Numbered from the stretch's first letter, positions 18,141-26,648 are shown. The stretch is 64,000 bases of DNA from Bradyrhizobium erythrophlei (GCF_900142985.1 NZ_LT670849.1:4666501-4730500), one strand, 5' to 3'. Notes: generated by a model from the letters alone, not told the origin. Translations and numbers: made by a program.

Positions 18141-18542
18141 TCAGGCGGGCGGCCGTGCGGCCGGCGTAAGTCTGTTTGCGACTGCGAGCGCAGCTCGCTC
18201 GTTTGTTTCCAGTGCTATCTTTTGAGCCAACATGACATCGCCGGGCACCAGATCGCCTTCTGGTATGAAACAGTAGCGCACTATCGGATGGCCGACTTGG
18301 TCGAGCTCTTCCACGTTCGCCACTTTCGCATAATAAATGCGATACCGCCTAGCCGTGTGGCAGCCGATGACATCGAAAGAGCTGCGTGCATCAAATTGCG
18401 CCAGCTGTTCGGCTGATAGCCAGCGTCGTAAAAGACGCCGACCACGGGCTTCAGGGACCCTAAGCATACGGTAGAGCTGGCGGACCGCACGGAACCGAGG
18501 CGGGTCGGGCGACCCGCGCCAAATTCGGAGCCGGGAGGCCAT
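18141..18542 (-). CDS. conserved hypothetical protein (133 aa)
   Basis: The protein has an Arg-rich N-terminal half (RLLRRWLSAEQLAQF) followed by FDVIGC.T.RRYRIYY, CFIPEGDLV.GDVMLAQKIALET. The C-terminal motif is common in small Bradyrhizobium proteins of unknown role. The start is either the ATG at 18542 or a TTG at 18554 overlapping the stop of the upstream gene. Probably coupled to that gene. Confidence 0.7.
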   Translation of the reverse strand: MASRLRIWRGSPDPPRFRAVRQLYRMLRVPEARGRRLLRRWLSAEQLAQFDARSSFDVIGCHTARRYRIYYAKVANVEELDQVGHPIVRYCFIPEGDLVPGDVMLAQKIALETNERAALAVANRLTPAARPPA

Positions 18543-18550
18543 AGGTTCGT

Positions 18551-18772
18551 TCAACCGCCTACCAGGCGAGGGAAAAACACGGTTTCCTGCGCGGTCGGAT
18601 CGAAAGAAGTGACCTTCATGGTCTTACCGGCCTTCGTTCGCTCGGCTGCCGTGAATCCGAGTCCCGTCAATTCCTTGAAACGCTTTTCGGCTTCAGCCAA
18701 CTCATTGGTGTTTTTGGGGTCGAATTGGTGTCGACGGTCGCCAGTATGGTCCATCACAATCTGGGTCGACAT
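18551..18772 (-). CDS. hypothetical protein (73 aa)
   Basis: The ATG at 18772 follows CAGGAG. The protein begins MSTQIVMDHTGDRRHQFD, with a helix-forming EAEKRFKELTGLGFTA and the ending FFPRLVGG. DHTGDRRH.F and RF.EL.G.G..A suggest a short conserved family. Its stop lies at the start of the 133-aa gene, forming a two-gene unit. Confidence 0.7.
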   Translation of the reverse strand: MSTQIVMDHTGDRRHQFDPKNTNELAEAEKRFKELTGLGFTAAERTKAGKTMKVTSFDPTAQETVFFPRLVGG

Positions 18773-19180
18773 GGAGAGACTCCTGCTGTTGCCTAGCCCA
18801 CCGATAATCATGCAAGCAAACTTTGTACCGCAGCCTGAGTTCCCATTTTCGCCGGGCGCAAAGGTGGGATCGGACATCGGCGCGGCGAACGCGAACCCCA
18901 TATTTCGCCGAAAGTGATCTTCTGTTGTCGTGGTTCCTTTGCCTTCGCGGGCGGGGTGGCTCTGCTATCGGCTGATCGGACGCGGAGGGAAGCCGCTAGG
19001 CTTGTTGGGGTGATGCCCCCAACGGCCCCAGCCTCGGGGGAAAGACTGGGGCATGTCCTTGGGGGAGGACATCGACGCCCGGTAATGGGGGCATTTTTCC
19101 GGGTGTCGAGTCGACGATTCATTCAGAACCCGATCGTTCCGACACCAGCTCTCTCTTTTCGGGCCCAATGTTGGTGAAGG
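18773..19180. other. intergenic region with one short palindrome
   Basis: No credible gene is seen in these 408 bp. The only structure noted is ATGTCCT-TGGGGG-AGGACAT near 19052-19071, a 7-bp perfect inverted repeat. Confidence 0.4.
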
Positions 19181-19381
19181 TCAGTCCGGGTCGACGCGGG
19201 GCGCACGCGGCACATTTCTGGGAGCCAGCGCCCGATCGATTGCCTTCTCAGCCGCGGCCACGGCTTCGGATTTGGTCTCCGCTTGGCCCCTCAGCACCAT
19301 GCCTTCAACGGTGACGGACCATTTCCAGACCCGGCGCTCTATGCCTTGAATGACCTTGTATGTCGTGGCTCGGTATTCCAT
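19181..19381 (-). CDS. hypothetical protein (66 aa)
   Basis: The protein starts MEYRATTYKVIQGIERRVWKWSV and has the pattern G...RGQ..TK.EAV..AE.AIDRAL, similar to small proteins that carry a beta-strand block and a helix. A GTG at 19417 would add 12 residues. No known catalytic residues. Confidence 0.6.
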   Translation of the reverse strand: MEYRATTYKVIQGIERRVWKWSVTVEGMVLRGQAETKSEAVAAAEKAIDRALAPRNVPRAPRVDPD

Positions 19382-19590
19382 TCCACAAAAATCGGCGGCC
19401 TCTTTTTTGTTCCCCACGGTTGGTGCCCCGATGTGCGAAGGCCGCCGGGAGGCCCTTGCAAAAGAGACCCGCCATTCGCGACGGGTGCCAAGTTTAGGGA
19501 GGAGCCGCCGGGAGGCGGCATTCGCGAGGTTAGGCCGATTCGCTTGCTCGAGGTGTGCCGCAATTCACACAATGGCAGGCAATCACTGAG

Positions 19591-19761
19591 TTAGATGGAA
19601 ACGCCGAGCAGCGGCAGAACCCTTTGCAGGATGGCCGCGAGGCAGATTAGCAGCTTGAGCAGTTGTGACAGGCGACGATCGACGGAAAACTTGTCAATCG
19701 CCCAAAAGCAGATCGCGCCGATGACGACAATTATCAAAACGCCAATTAAAGCCGAAATCAT
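19591..19761 (-). CDS. Thivi_2564-like small membrane protein (56 aa)
   Basis: The ATG at 19761 has a near-perfect GGAGG site 7 nt upstream. The protein has an N-terminal TM helix (MISALIGVLIIVVIGAICFW), a short linker with DRRLSQLLKLL and a second hydrophobic stretch ending LPLLGVSI. This layout matches the Thivi_2564 family of small membrane proteins as I recall it. Function unknown. Confidence 0.75.
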   Translation of the reverse strand: MISALIGVLIIVVIGAICFWAIDKFSVDRRLSQLLKLLICLAAILQRVLPLLGVSI

Positions 19762-19958
19762 TGCGATCCTCCGTCTACGCCGAAAAAGGAGGCGCTAGGC
19801 TACCGCGCTCAGTTTGCTGTTTGCTCTAGTATTGGCGCCAAAGCGATTGCGAAGGGCTTCTTCGACGAGCGAGAGTGTTTTCTAACGCACACCGGAGCAG
19901 CCGCCTGGGCAAGCGGCTTCAGTTCTCAGTTTCAGAATCCGCCCCGCGATTCTAAACA

Positions 19959-20123
19959 TCACTCGAGGAACGTTTTTGACTTCTCGTCCTGATTTGTGGC
20001 CGCATCCTTCTTCAGATCAAGCTCGGCCTGAAGCCAAAATTCGTCGTCTCGTCCTTCAGGCCGGCCAGCTTGCTCCCAGAGTTGATGAGCGCGCGCACGA
20101 ATTGCTTCTTCGGGAATAGGCAT
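19959..20123 (-). CDS. DUF2934 protein (54 aa), copy A
   Basis: It starts MPIPEEAIRARAHQLWEQAG and contains RPEGRDDEFWLQAELDL, the DUF2934 core. The ATG at 20123 follows GGAGACTGTT. A paralogue sits at 46988-47158. The role of DUF2934 is unknown. Confidence 0.85.
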   Translation of the reverse strand: MPIPEEAIRARAHQLWEQAGRPEGRDDEFWLQAELDLKKDAATNQDEKSKTFLE

Positions 20124-20365
20124 AACAGTCTCCGATCGATTTGCTGGCAGGCCGCGCGCGGGGTGGCTCCTGGGAAAGCCTCCGCCTATGGCAACAAAGC
20201 GCAACGCCACGAAGTTCCGTTAAATAGTGCTACTTTGAAAACTCCGAGAAGGGCGTGCGCAAATACAACAGTCGCCGGCGACATTGTGATCGACCACGGA
20301 TTCCGTAAGGGAAATCGGCCGACTCAGTCGTAGCATCCGTGTGTCCAACAGCGGGTGAGGAGAGG

Positions 20366-20605
20366 ATGCCGTACTATTCCTTTGATCTAGTTGTAGACGA
20401 AGAGTTGAAGCACCAAGGCGGCCTTATTCTTGAGAACCTTGATGTTGCCTCTGATCGAGCCGAGCAACTAGCGAACGAGTTGTGCCTAGTGCTCCCAGAA
20501 TTGAAAAAGAAGGAATGCGCGGTCCGAGTTGCCGATAGCGAGAACAAGGAGCTTTATCGCACGCCGCTAGTTCCGATCCCAACCTGGATGCAACCTCGCC
20601 TTTAG
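20366..20605 (+). CDS. DUF6894-like small protein (79 aa)
   Basis: The ATG at 20366 follows GAGGAGAGG. The protein begins MPYYSFDLV, has a middle helix with EQLANEL and ends in a beta strand with CAVRVADSENKELY. This is the DUF6894-type layout also seen at 41854-42069 and in the broken gene at 47583. Unknown function. Confidence 0.7.
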   Translation: MPYYSFDLVVDEELKHQGGLILENLDVASDRAEQLANELCLVLPELKKKECAVRVADSENKELYRTPLVPIPTWMQPRL

Positions 20606-20658
20606 GAGAGGCTGGTTGAAGCTCTTAGCCTGAATGCGGTGCTCGATGGAAAGGCGAT

Positions 20659-20874
20659 CTAATCGAGCAGGGGATTTTCGACCAGCTGGCGTTTCCCGTG
20701 CTTTTTCAGCAGATCGTTGAAAGCCTCAACCGCCAAGGCGTTCAGCGTTGCGTCGTTTTCTATCGCCAGCATCTTCAGCGCCCGCCAGCCGTCGGCATTT
20801 ATACGAACCAGTACAGATTTAAACGCGCCAGGGTCGCGAGCTCGTGGTCCAGTGGTCTTCGGCTTGCGGCCCAT
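20659..20874 (-). CDS. ribbon-helix-helix-like protein (71 aa)
   Basis: The protein has a basic N-terminus (MGRKPKTTGPRAR) and then SVLVRINADGWRALKMLAIENDATLNALAVEAFNDLL, a ribbon-helix-helix pattern as in ParG-like or antitoxin-like DNA-binding proteins. The start at 20874 has GAGG upstream. No toxin gene is adjacent. It is divergent from the decayed integrase 178 bp away, so it may be a leftover of the same mobile region. Confidence 0.75.
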   Translation of the reverse strand: MGRKPKTTGPRARDPGAFKSVLVRINADGWRALKMLAIENDATLNALAVEAFNDLLKKHGKRQLVENPLLD

Positions 20875-21051
20875 CGTCGCCTCGATTGAATGAATATCAA
20901 ACAATCAAACCTTAGGCGGGGAGGGTTACTGAATCAAATATGCAACACGACCGCCCGAAATCAGGGTGTGCCTATATTGTGATTGCACGATATCAGTAAA
21001 TGGTGTTTGCTTCCGATAACGCTTCTTCTCGGAAGTAAAGGAACCGAGCAT

Positions 21052-22013
21052 ATGTCATCGTCCCTTACCGTTATCGAAACCGCCCAAAACCTGCCGGCCG
21101 CGCTCGGGCCGGACCTGACGGCGGCGGTGGATCTTGCCAAGGCAGAGAAGGCAGCCAGCACGCGCAAGGCCTACGGGACCGACTTTCTGATTTTCCGAAC
21201 CTGGTGCGAGGAAAAGGGCGTCTCTGCCCTTCCTGCGGCTCCTGAGACGGTGGCGGCGTATCTGGCAGCCCAGGCGCCCACCTCGAAAGCCTCAACTCTT
21301 GGCCGTCGTGTCGCCGCCATCCGGTATGCCCACAAGCTGGCCGGTCTGGCTCTTCCGACTGATGCGGAAGGGGTCAAGGCCACCATGAGGGGGATCCGAC
21401 GCACCTATGGCAGCGCCAGGGTGCTAAGGCCCCGGCTGTGGCCGGCAAGGTGCTGGGTATGGTCGCAACCGCTCCCGACAAGCTTGCGGGGTTGCGCGAT
21501 CGGGCATTGCTGCTGATCGGCTTTGGCGGTGCATTGCGACGATCGGAGCTCGTGGCTTTGGACGTTGCCGACATCGAGGAAACCGCAACAGGGCTCTTGG
21601 TCACCATCCGTGGCAGCAAGACGGACCAGGAGCGGGCGGGGGTGGCCATTGCGATTGCTCGAGGTGACGTTGCTTGCCCTGCCAAAGCCTTGAGCGAGTG
21701 GCTGACCGCGGCTGGTATTGAGACGGGGCCAATCTTCCGGCCAATCGACAAGGCAGGAACGGTGCGAGCCTCACGGCTTACGTGCCGATCGGTGGCCAAT
21801 ATCGTAAAAGCCTATGCAGCTCGGGCGGGCCTCGATGCCGGTGCTTTCTCCGGGCATTCGCTGCGGGCCGGCTTCCTGACTTCAGCAGCAGGTAAGGGCG
21901 CATCGATATTCAAGATGATGGATGTTTCACGGCACAAGTCAGTGGACACCTTGCGCGGCTACGTCCGCGATGCCGAGCTGTTTAAGGATCATGCGGGCGC
22001 AGGCTTATTGTGA
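21052..22013 (+). pseudogene. tyrosine recombinase/integrase, frameshifted
   Basis: The first frame (from ATG 21052) encodes the SAM-like core-binding domain (STRKAYGTDFLIFRTWCEEKG, ATMRGIRRTYG). The catalytic domain continues in another frame from about 21425: Arg in LRRSEL, Lys in GSKTD, HSLR, and Tyr in LRGYVRD. The shift is near 21413-21422, where losing one C in GCGCC-AGGGTGCTAAG would account for it. All catalytic residues remain, so the inactivation may be recent, or a sequencing error. It suggests past site-specific integration of this region. Confidence 0.88.
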
Positions 22014-22273
22014 GAATGCCTCCTCGTTCGGAATATCGCAGAGTGGATCAAGATCACCGAGCGATTATCAACCTCTCAATCTGAGAGTTTGAGGGCGGAC
22101 GGACGCGGCGGAAGGCCAAGAGGGATTGAGACGGCGGCGCGTGAGATTGGCGCGAGGCCAAAAATGGACGAACTGCCTGAACCTTCGGTTGGCCGCCGCG
22201 ACTCACGTCTAGGGCGAGTTGCGCCCGAATGATGGGGAGCATCCGTCCTATTTGCACAATCGGAGGGAATGCC

Positions 22274-22663
22274 ATGAGATCCAACTACAAAATCACAATG
22301 GTATTGCTGGCTGGCGTCGCAATCGGCGCTATCGCGGTTCAGGGCCTTCACGCTCAGGGAGCAAAGCTGAAGGCCTACGCTGTCAGCGAGAGCGAAATCC
22401 TCGATGCTTCAGCCCAAGCCGCCTATCTGACTGTCGCCCGGAAGGCGCTGGAAGCAGCCAATGGTCGCTCCTTACGCACCGCGGCCGGACGTGTGGTTCA
22501 AATAGAAGGCGCGCCACCTCCCAAGAGCGTGGGGATCATCGAATGGAATAGCGTGGATGAGGCCGTGGCCTTCTACAAGTCGAAAGCCTGGACGGACCTT
22601 GCACCCGACCGTGACAAGGCGGTCAAGGTGACGCGAAGGTACGTCGTTGAAGCTGAAAAGTAG
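22274..22663 (+). CDS. DUF1330 family protein with signal peptide
   Basis: The 129-aa protein has a signal peptide (about 1-26, ending LHAQG) and a DUF1330 dimeric alpha/beta-barrel domain: KAYAVSESEI, AARKALEAANG, VVQIEG, VGIIEWNSVDEAVAFYKS, followed by a C-terminal strand. The ATG at 22274 follows CGGAGGG. Export to the periplasm is predicted. The substrate is unknown. Confidence 0.85.
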   Translation: MRSNYKITMVLLAGVAIGAIAVQGLHAQGAKLKAYAVSESEILDASAQAAYLTVARKALEAANGRSLRTAAGRVVQIEGAPPPKSVGIIEWNSVDEAVAFYKSKAWTDLAPDRDKAVKVTRRYVVEAEK

Positions 22664-22672
22664 CACTCAAAG

Positions 22673-22702
22673 GCAGGGGCCGCCTCAGTGGGTGGCCCCT
22701 GC
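22673..22702 (+). terminator. hairpin after DUF1330 gene
   Basis: GCAGGGGCC / GGCCCCTGC forms a 9-bp stem with a 12-nt loop, 10 bp after the stop codon. There is no T-tract, so termination strength is uncertain. Confidence 0.55.
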
Positions 22703-22755
22703 GACTCGACGTTCTATAGAGCGGGCCAGCAGACGGCCCAACCACTAGCGGCAAT

Positions 22756-22977
22756 TCAGCGCGCTGAATTGTCTTGGAGCTGCTCTAGGCCCGCTTCGAT
22801 CACGCCCAGCTCGATTGCTATGGTCCCCATGAGAAGGCTGAGGTTGAACTCCGATTTTGATTGTAATTCATTCAGATCATCCGCGAGTTTCCGTCGATGA
22901 TCTCTGAGCCTTTCCAGTGAGTGCTTGTCCTTGAGCCGAACAAGCGCGCTGACGATTTGCTCCATGGCCTCGGACAT
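22756..22977 (-). CDS. small helical protein, MSEA-family copy A (73 aa)
   Basis: The ATG at 22977 follows GGAGG at 8-nt spacing. The sequence starts MSEAMEQIVSALVRLKDKHS, has LERLRDHRRKL and ends IELGVIEAGLEQLQ. It aligns with the product of 39336-39539 over its length (MSEA..., RLKD, LR.HR..L, E..VIEAGL..LQ). All-helical, probably coiled-coil. The reading frame extends 43 codons further upstream, but the SD and the paralogue favour this start. Confidence 0.7.
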   Translation of the reverse strand: MSEAMEQIVSALVRLKDKHSLERLRDHRRKLADDLNELQSKSEFNLSLLMGTIAIELGVIEAGLEQLQDNSAR

Positions 22978-23111
22978 TTGAGCTACCTCCGCCGATCCAG
23001 CCAGTTCCCGCACTGTCTCATACGGGAGGCCGCAAGACGCGGTAGTCCTGTATTCCCCAGGCCCAAGTTCTAGCGGCTTTCCGATTATCCGAAATTGCGG
23101 AATCATGGGAG

Positions 23112-23381
23112 ATGCGAGAGCAAAAGATCACCCTCGGAGAAATGCGCGCAGCCGGCGTGCACGGGCTCCTGGTCTACTGCTCGGATTACCGCTGCAGCCA
23201 CCACCTGAAGATCAGCGCCGACCCGTGGCCTGACGAAGTTCGGCTTTCCGATCTGGAGCCGCGTTTCGTCTGCAAGGTGTGCGGCGTGCGAGGTGCCGAT
23301 ATCCGCCCCCCGCGCGGATGGGTACTACCGCAAGGTAAGCCGCTCGGCGACCCGGCTATAACGAAAGAGGCCGCCCACTGA
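23112..23381 (+). CDS. zinc-ribbon small protein (89 aa)
   Basis: The pattern ITLGEMRAAGVHGLLVYCSDYRC, HHLKISAD.WPD.VRLSDLEPRFVCKVCGVRGADIRP has two Cys pairs (CSDYRC and CKVC) suitable for one zinc ion. This is a well-represented rhizobial protein of unknown function. Its stop codon lies inside the loop of a GC-rich hairpin that may terminate transcription. Confidence 0.85.
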   Translation: MREQKITLGEMRAAGVHGLLVYCSDYRCSHHLKISADPWPDEVRLSDLEPRFVCKVCGVRGADIRPPRGWVLPQGKPLGDPAITKEAAH

Positions 23382-23390
23382 GGGGCGGCC
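23369..23390 (+). terminator. hairpin overlapping the stop codon
   Basis: GGCCGCCC / GGGCGGCC gives an 8-bp perfect stem with the TGA of the zinc-ribbon gene in the loop. It is followed by TTACTG, so the T-tract is weak. It also lies at the 3' end of the convergent gene. Confidence 0.6.
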
Positions 23391-23567
23391 TTACTGCGCA
23401 GCCTTTGAATTTAGGGCTTGCTCAACCTCATCGGCCAGACTTTTAAAGTGTCTGTGGAGCCTATCGTACAATTCTCGCTTGTCGGGATCGGAGGCGAGGT
23501 CGCGGATCAGGGCAGCCTCAGACGCGTCCGTGCGAAGCTTCTCAACGGAAGCGCGGTAATCTTTCAT
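23391..23567 (-). CDS. small helical protein (58 aa)
   Basis: The ATG at 23567 overlaps the stop of the upstream gene (ATGA), implying translational coupling. The protein starts MKDYRASVEKLRTDASEAAL and contains DPDKRELYDRLHRHFKSLADEVE. It is charged and helical, with no known domain. Confidence 0.65.
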   Translation of the reverse strand: MKDYRASVEKLRTDASEAALIRDLASDPDKRELYDRLHRHFKSLADEVEQALNSKAAQ

Positions 23568-23764
23568 TTCGGTGGCTGCAAACCGGGCGAGTTGACCCAA
23601 TCATCTAAGTGAGAAGCGGTTTCGGCTTGGCGAGCCTTCCGGAGCAGTTCGTTCCTATCTACGCCAGGTGGAAGAGCAAACGCTTTGGTGCGTATCTCAT
23701 CAGCGAACGAGATAAGACGGTCTTTCAGAGATTCTGATTGCTTAAAACGACGCCGTACCTGCAT
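23564..23764 (-). CDS. small basic protein, GLQPPK-family copy A (66 aa)
   Basis: It starts MQVRRRFKQSESLKDRLISF, contains the amphipathic block LPPGVDRNELLRKARQAET and ends WVNSPGLQPPK. The C-terminal ARQAET.SH...W..S.GLQPPK is shared with the product of 50733-50903. Both family members sit in an overlapping gene pair, which hints at a conserved coupling. Function unknown. Confidence 0.7.
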   Translation of the reverse strand: MQVRRRFKQSESLKDRLISFADEIRTKAFALPPGVDRNELLRKARQAETASHLDDWVNSPGLQPPK

Positions 23765-23988
23765 GGCGCGCTCCGTTCCATGAGAGGAAGGCGGGAGCGC
23801 AATTGGCGTTCTCATCACCGATAACTGCCGCGTGACGGGCGGTGACGCTGGAAGCGTGCGCCCTAGTTAGTGAGAGAGACAGTCCACAAGTGAACACAAG
23901 AATTAATAAATTATAAATTAGGACACTCGCGGATTCGAATTAGGACACCGGGGGTCAAATACGGACAGTACCCGCTGCCGGCTCAATT

Positions 23989-25358
23989 ATGTCCGCTTCT
24001 CTAATCGGCCGTTAGGGGTCAAGCACTTTCAGACTATCCATGTTTGCGGTGTTGGTGTCGCCCACGGGCTCGTGCTTCTCTTCGGAATCGGCACCAAGGC
24101 CCTTCCAGTATGGGATTCGAAGACGAGGCGGAACAATCTTTGGGGCGGCCTTGCCGTCTTACAGACAGTGGGTCCAAGCGGACATACGAACTCACCTCAT
24201 CCATCGTCCCGTGAGGGACATCATTCCACCGCTCGGTGGAACTCGAGTGTCCTCCTATCGCGTTTAATCCTGCTAGTCCTCACGCCGCTGTAACTTCCCG
24301 GCTCCATCGGAACTCGGTGCCTGGCGATCTTCATGGCCCAGGCCTTGAGCCAGGACCACTTCGCCAAACGCACCAGCATGAAGACGCTACGCAGTCAGAA
24401 ACTGCGAATGCTGTTGACCCATCGCAAACTGCTGCAGTCCAAGGCCATCGCCATCGATAACGACCTGCGAGGGACTTTGCGCAACTTCGGCCTCAAGGTG
24501 GGCGTGGTAGGAACGGTGAAGTTCGAGGCGCGCATCAAGGAGCTTGTCGAAAGCTTCCCGGATCTTGCTGAGTTAGTCGAACCGCTGCTGATTGTCCGGC
24601 GGACGCTTCGTGAGCAGATCGGCATTCTTCATCGTCGCTTGCTGGCTATCGTTCGGAATGATGATGTGTGCCGGCGCCTGATGACCATCCCGGGTGTTGG
24701 TCCCGTTGTGGCGCTGACCTATCGCGCGACTGTCGACGTGCCCGCCCGCTTCCGAAACTCCAAGGCGGTCGGGGCGGTGTTTGGGCTCACGCCTTCCAGG
24801 TATCAATCTGGCGAGATTGACCGACCCGGCGCCATATCAAGGTGCGGCGACGAGATGATGCGGGCAATGCTCTACGAAGCGGCTCATATCATGCTGGTGC
24901 GTTTGGCAAAGTGGTCCTGGCTCAAGGCCTGGGCCATGAAGATCGCCAGGCACCGCGGGATGAAGAAGGCGATCGTGGCGCTGGCGCGCCGGTTGGCGGT
25001 GATCATGCACCGCATCTGGGTTGACGGTACCGAGTTCCGATGGAGCCGGGAAGTTACAGCGGCGTGAGGACTAGCAGGATTAAGCGCGATAGGAGGACAC
25101 TCGAGCTCCACCGAGCGGTGGAATGATGTCCCTCGCGGGACGATGGATGAGGTGAGTTCGTATGTCCGCTTGGACCCACTGTCTGTAAGACGGCAAGGCC
25201 GCCCCAAAGATTGTTCCGCCTCGTCTTCGAATCCCATACTGGAAGGGCCTTGGTGCCGATTCCGAAGAGAAGCACGAGCCCGTGGGCGACACCAACACCG
25301 CAAACATGGATAGTCTGAAAGTGCTTGACCCCTAACGGCCGATTAGAGAAGCGGACAT
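23989..25358 (+). mobile_element. rearranged IS110-family element with two right ends
   Basis: The right part (24380-25358) matches 29785-30763 of the complete element with very few differences. The left part (23989-24379) is an inverted copy of the element's own right end, so both outer ends read AT-GTCCGCTTCTCTAATCGG. The inverted arm lacks about 84 bp of the transposase 3' region, with the join at a shared ACCG. The original left end and the first third of the transposase are missing. Confidence 0.85.
24380..25067 (+). pseudogene. IS110-family transposase, 5'-truncated
   Basis: The frame equals residues from about 116 to 343 of the intact transposase at 29441-30472, beginning at the KTLRSQKLRM segment. 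The N-terminal DEDD catalytic residues are absent and replaced by antisense sequence of the element's 3' part. The C-terminal serine-containing domain (LTPSRYQSGE) remains. Not expected to be active alone. Confidence 0.88.
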
Positions 25359-25540
25359 CGCCGAGAAAATATTTCACCGAATGCGAGTCCCCCAGCCGAG
25401 TATGGCGTCCTTGTTGGATCATATGGGCACATTGAAGCCGCTTTCACTGAGAACGGCCGAATTGATTTCTGGCAGCGGCCTGTTTTCAGGGAACGCCAGT
25501 CACTACATAAGTACATCGCCGCGCCGCTATCGGCTTCTGT

Positions 25541-25568
25541 CGGTGACTGAGAGTGTTGTGCTCCCGCC
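25541..25568 (+). repeat. 28-bp direct repeat, copy 1
   Basis: The 28 bases starting CGGTGACTGAGAGTGTTGTG are identical to 26399-26426. This copy ends 18 bp before the ATG of the Crp/Fnr gene; copy 2 also ends 18 bp before the ATG of the next gene. Confidence 0.85.
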
Positions 25569-25586
25569 TCATGACGGAGCAGAACG

Positions 25587-26276
25587 ATGCCGAATCCCCC
25601 ACACGTTCCACGTTCGAAAGATTTCGATCCGCTGGCCTTCCTTAGCAGAGCTGGGGATGGAAAGACGCTTCAACGATACCGGAAAGACCAGAAGATATTC
25701 ACCCAGGGAGAAGATGCCGATGCCGTCTTCTTCATTCGCAGCGGCAAGGTCAAGGTCGCCGTACTATCCGAGCACGGCAAGGAAGCAGTCATTGGGTTTT
25801 TGACGAACCATCAGTTCTTCGGAGAGGGATGTCTTCAAGGGTCCAAATTTCGAGGCGGGACGAGCTACGCCATGGAAGACTGCCTGATCACTGCGATAAC
25901 AAAACCCGCCATGCGTGCAGCTTTGATCAAAGAGCCGAAGTTTTCGACATTTTTCTTGACGTATTTGTTGTCGCGAAACACTCGGATCGAGGACGACTTG
26001 ATCGACCAGTTGTTCAATTCCAGCGAACGACGGCTGGCTCGCCTTCTATTGCTTTTGGCGGATTTCGGAGCAGAAGGCGGGCCAAAGCCGATCCCGATTA
26101 CACTCAGCCAAGAAACCCTGGCGGAGATGATCGGAACAACTCGATCACGGGTGAACTTCTTCATGAACAAATTTAGAAAAAAGGGATTCATCAATTATAA
26201 TGGGAAAATCGAGGTTCATCGCTCGCTGCTGGACGCCGTATTGCGGGACAAACCTCAAATACGAGAGGACGAGTAA
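25587..26276 (+). CDS. Crp/Fnr family transcriptional regulator
   Basis: The 229-aa regulator has an N-terminal cyclic-nucleotide-binding-like domain (about 20-140; FTQGEDADAVFFIRSGKVKV, FFGEGCL) and a C-terminal winged helix (about 160-225; LSQETLAEMIGTTRSRVNFFM). No FNR-type Cys cluster is visible, so oxygen sensing through an Fe-S cluster is unlikely. The ATG at 25587 follows GGAGCAG. A 28-bp repeat ends just upstream. Targets are unknown. Confidence 0.92.
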   Translation: MPNPPHVPRSKDFDPLAFLSRAGDGKTLQRYRKDQKIFTQGEDADAVFFIRSGKVKVAVLSEHGKEAVIGFLTNHQFFGEGCLQGSKFRGGTSYAMEDCLITAITKPAMRAALIKEPKFSTFFLTYLLSRNTRIEDDLIDQLFNSSERRLARLLLLLADFGAEGGPKPIPITLSQETLAEMIGTTRSRVNFFMNKFRKKGFINYNGKIEVHRSLLDAVLRDKPQIREDE

Positions 26277-26398
26277 CGCCGCCGACAAACCTTCCGTTGA
26301 TGCAAAGATAAAATCAGGGAGGTGAGCAAAACAGAACATCGCGCGATGGTGCGCCGCGCCATGATTGATCCATCACCGACCCTGTGACGGCATCTATC

Positions 26399-26426
26399 CG
26401 GTGACTGAGAGTGTTGTGCTCCCGCC
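26399..26426 (+). repeat. 28-bp direct repeat, copy 2
   Basis: Identical to 25541-25568. It ends 18 bp upstream of the small gene at 26445, in the same relative position as copy 1. Confidence 0.85.
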
Positions 26427-26444
26427 CTGACAAGGCCCGCAACC

Positions 26445-26648
26445 ATGTACTTCCAACCGCGATGTTCAATCTGTAAAGGCGCAACGACGTTGGCGCGGAC
26501 CACGCCCAGCTATTTAGGCTTCCACATTCGCACCTTTGAGTGCCAACTGTGCAGCGACATCCACCAGATTGTCACCGAATGGGATGACCCTATGAAATCC
26601 GGGAAAACGCAAGGTTGGCTTCGCAGCGAATTGCGAGCACCAACGTAA
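26445..26648 (+). CDS. two-CxxC small protein (67 aa)
   Basis: The protein has CSICKG near the N-terminus and FECQLCSDIHQIV in the middle, a zinc-ribbon-like arrangement of two Cys pairs 25 residues apart. It ends GWLRSELRAPT. Members are common in Bradyrhizobium. The upstream 28-bp repeat may set its expression alongside the Crp/Fnr gene. Confidence 0.75.
   Translation: MYFQPRCSICKGATTLARTTPSYLGFHIRTFECQLCSDIHQIVTEWDDPMKSGKTQGWLRSELRAPT

Noticed and set aside
20659..20874. Ribbon-helix-helix protein as half of a toxin-antitoxin pair
   Set aside because: No adjacent ORF resembles a toxin.
21400..21440. Programmed frameshift in the integrase
   Set aside because: No slippery heptamer or downstream pseudoknot-like structure is visible; a single-base loss explains the break.
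25541..26426. 28-bp repeats as a CRISPR array
   Set aside because: There are only two copies, 830 bp apart, each before a gene, and no cas genes.
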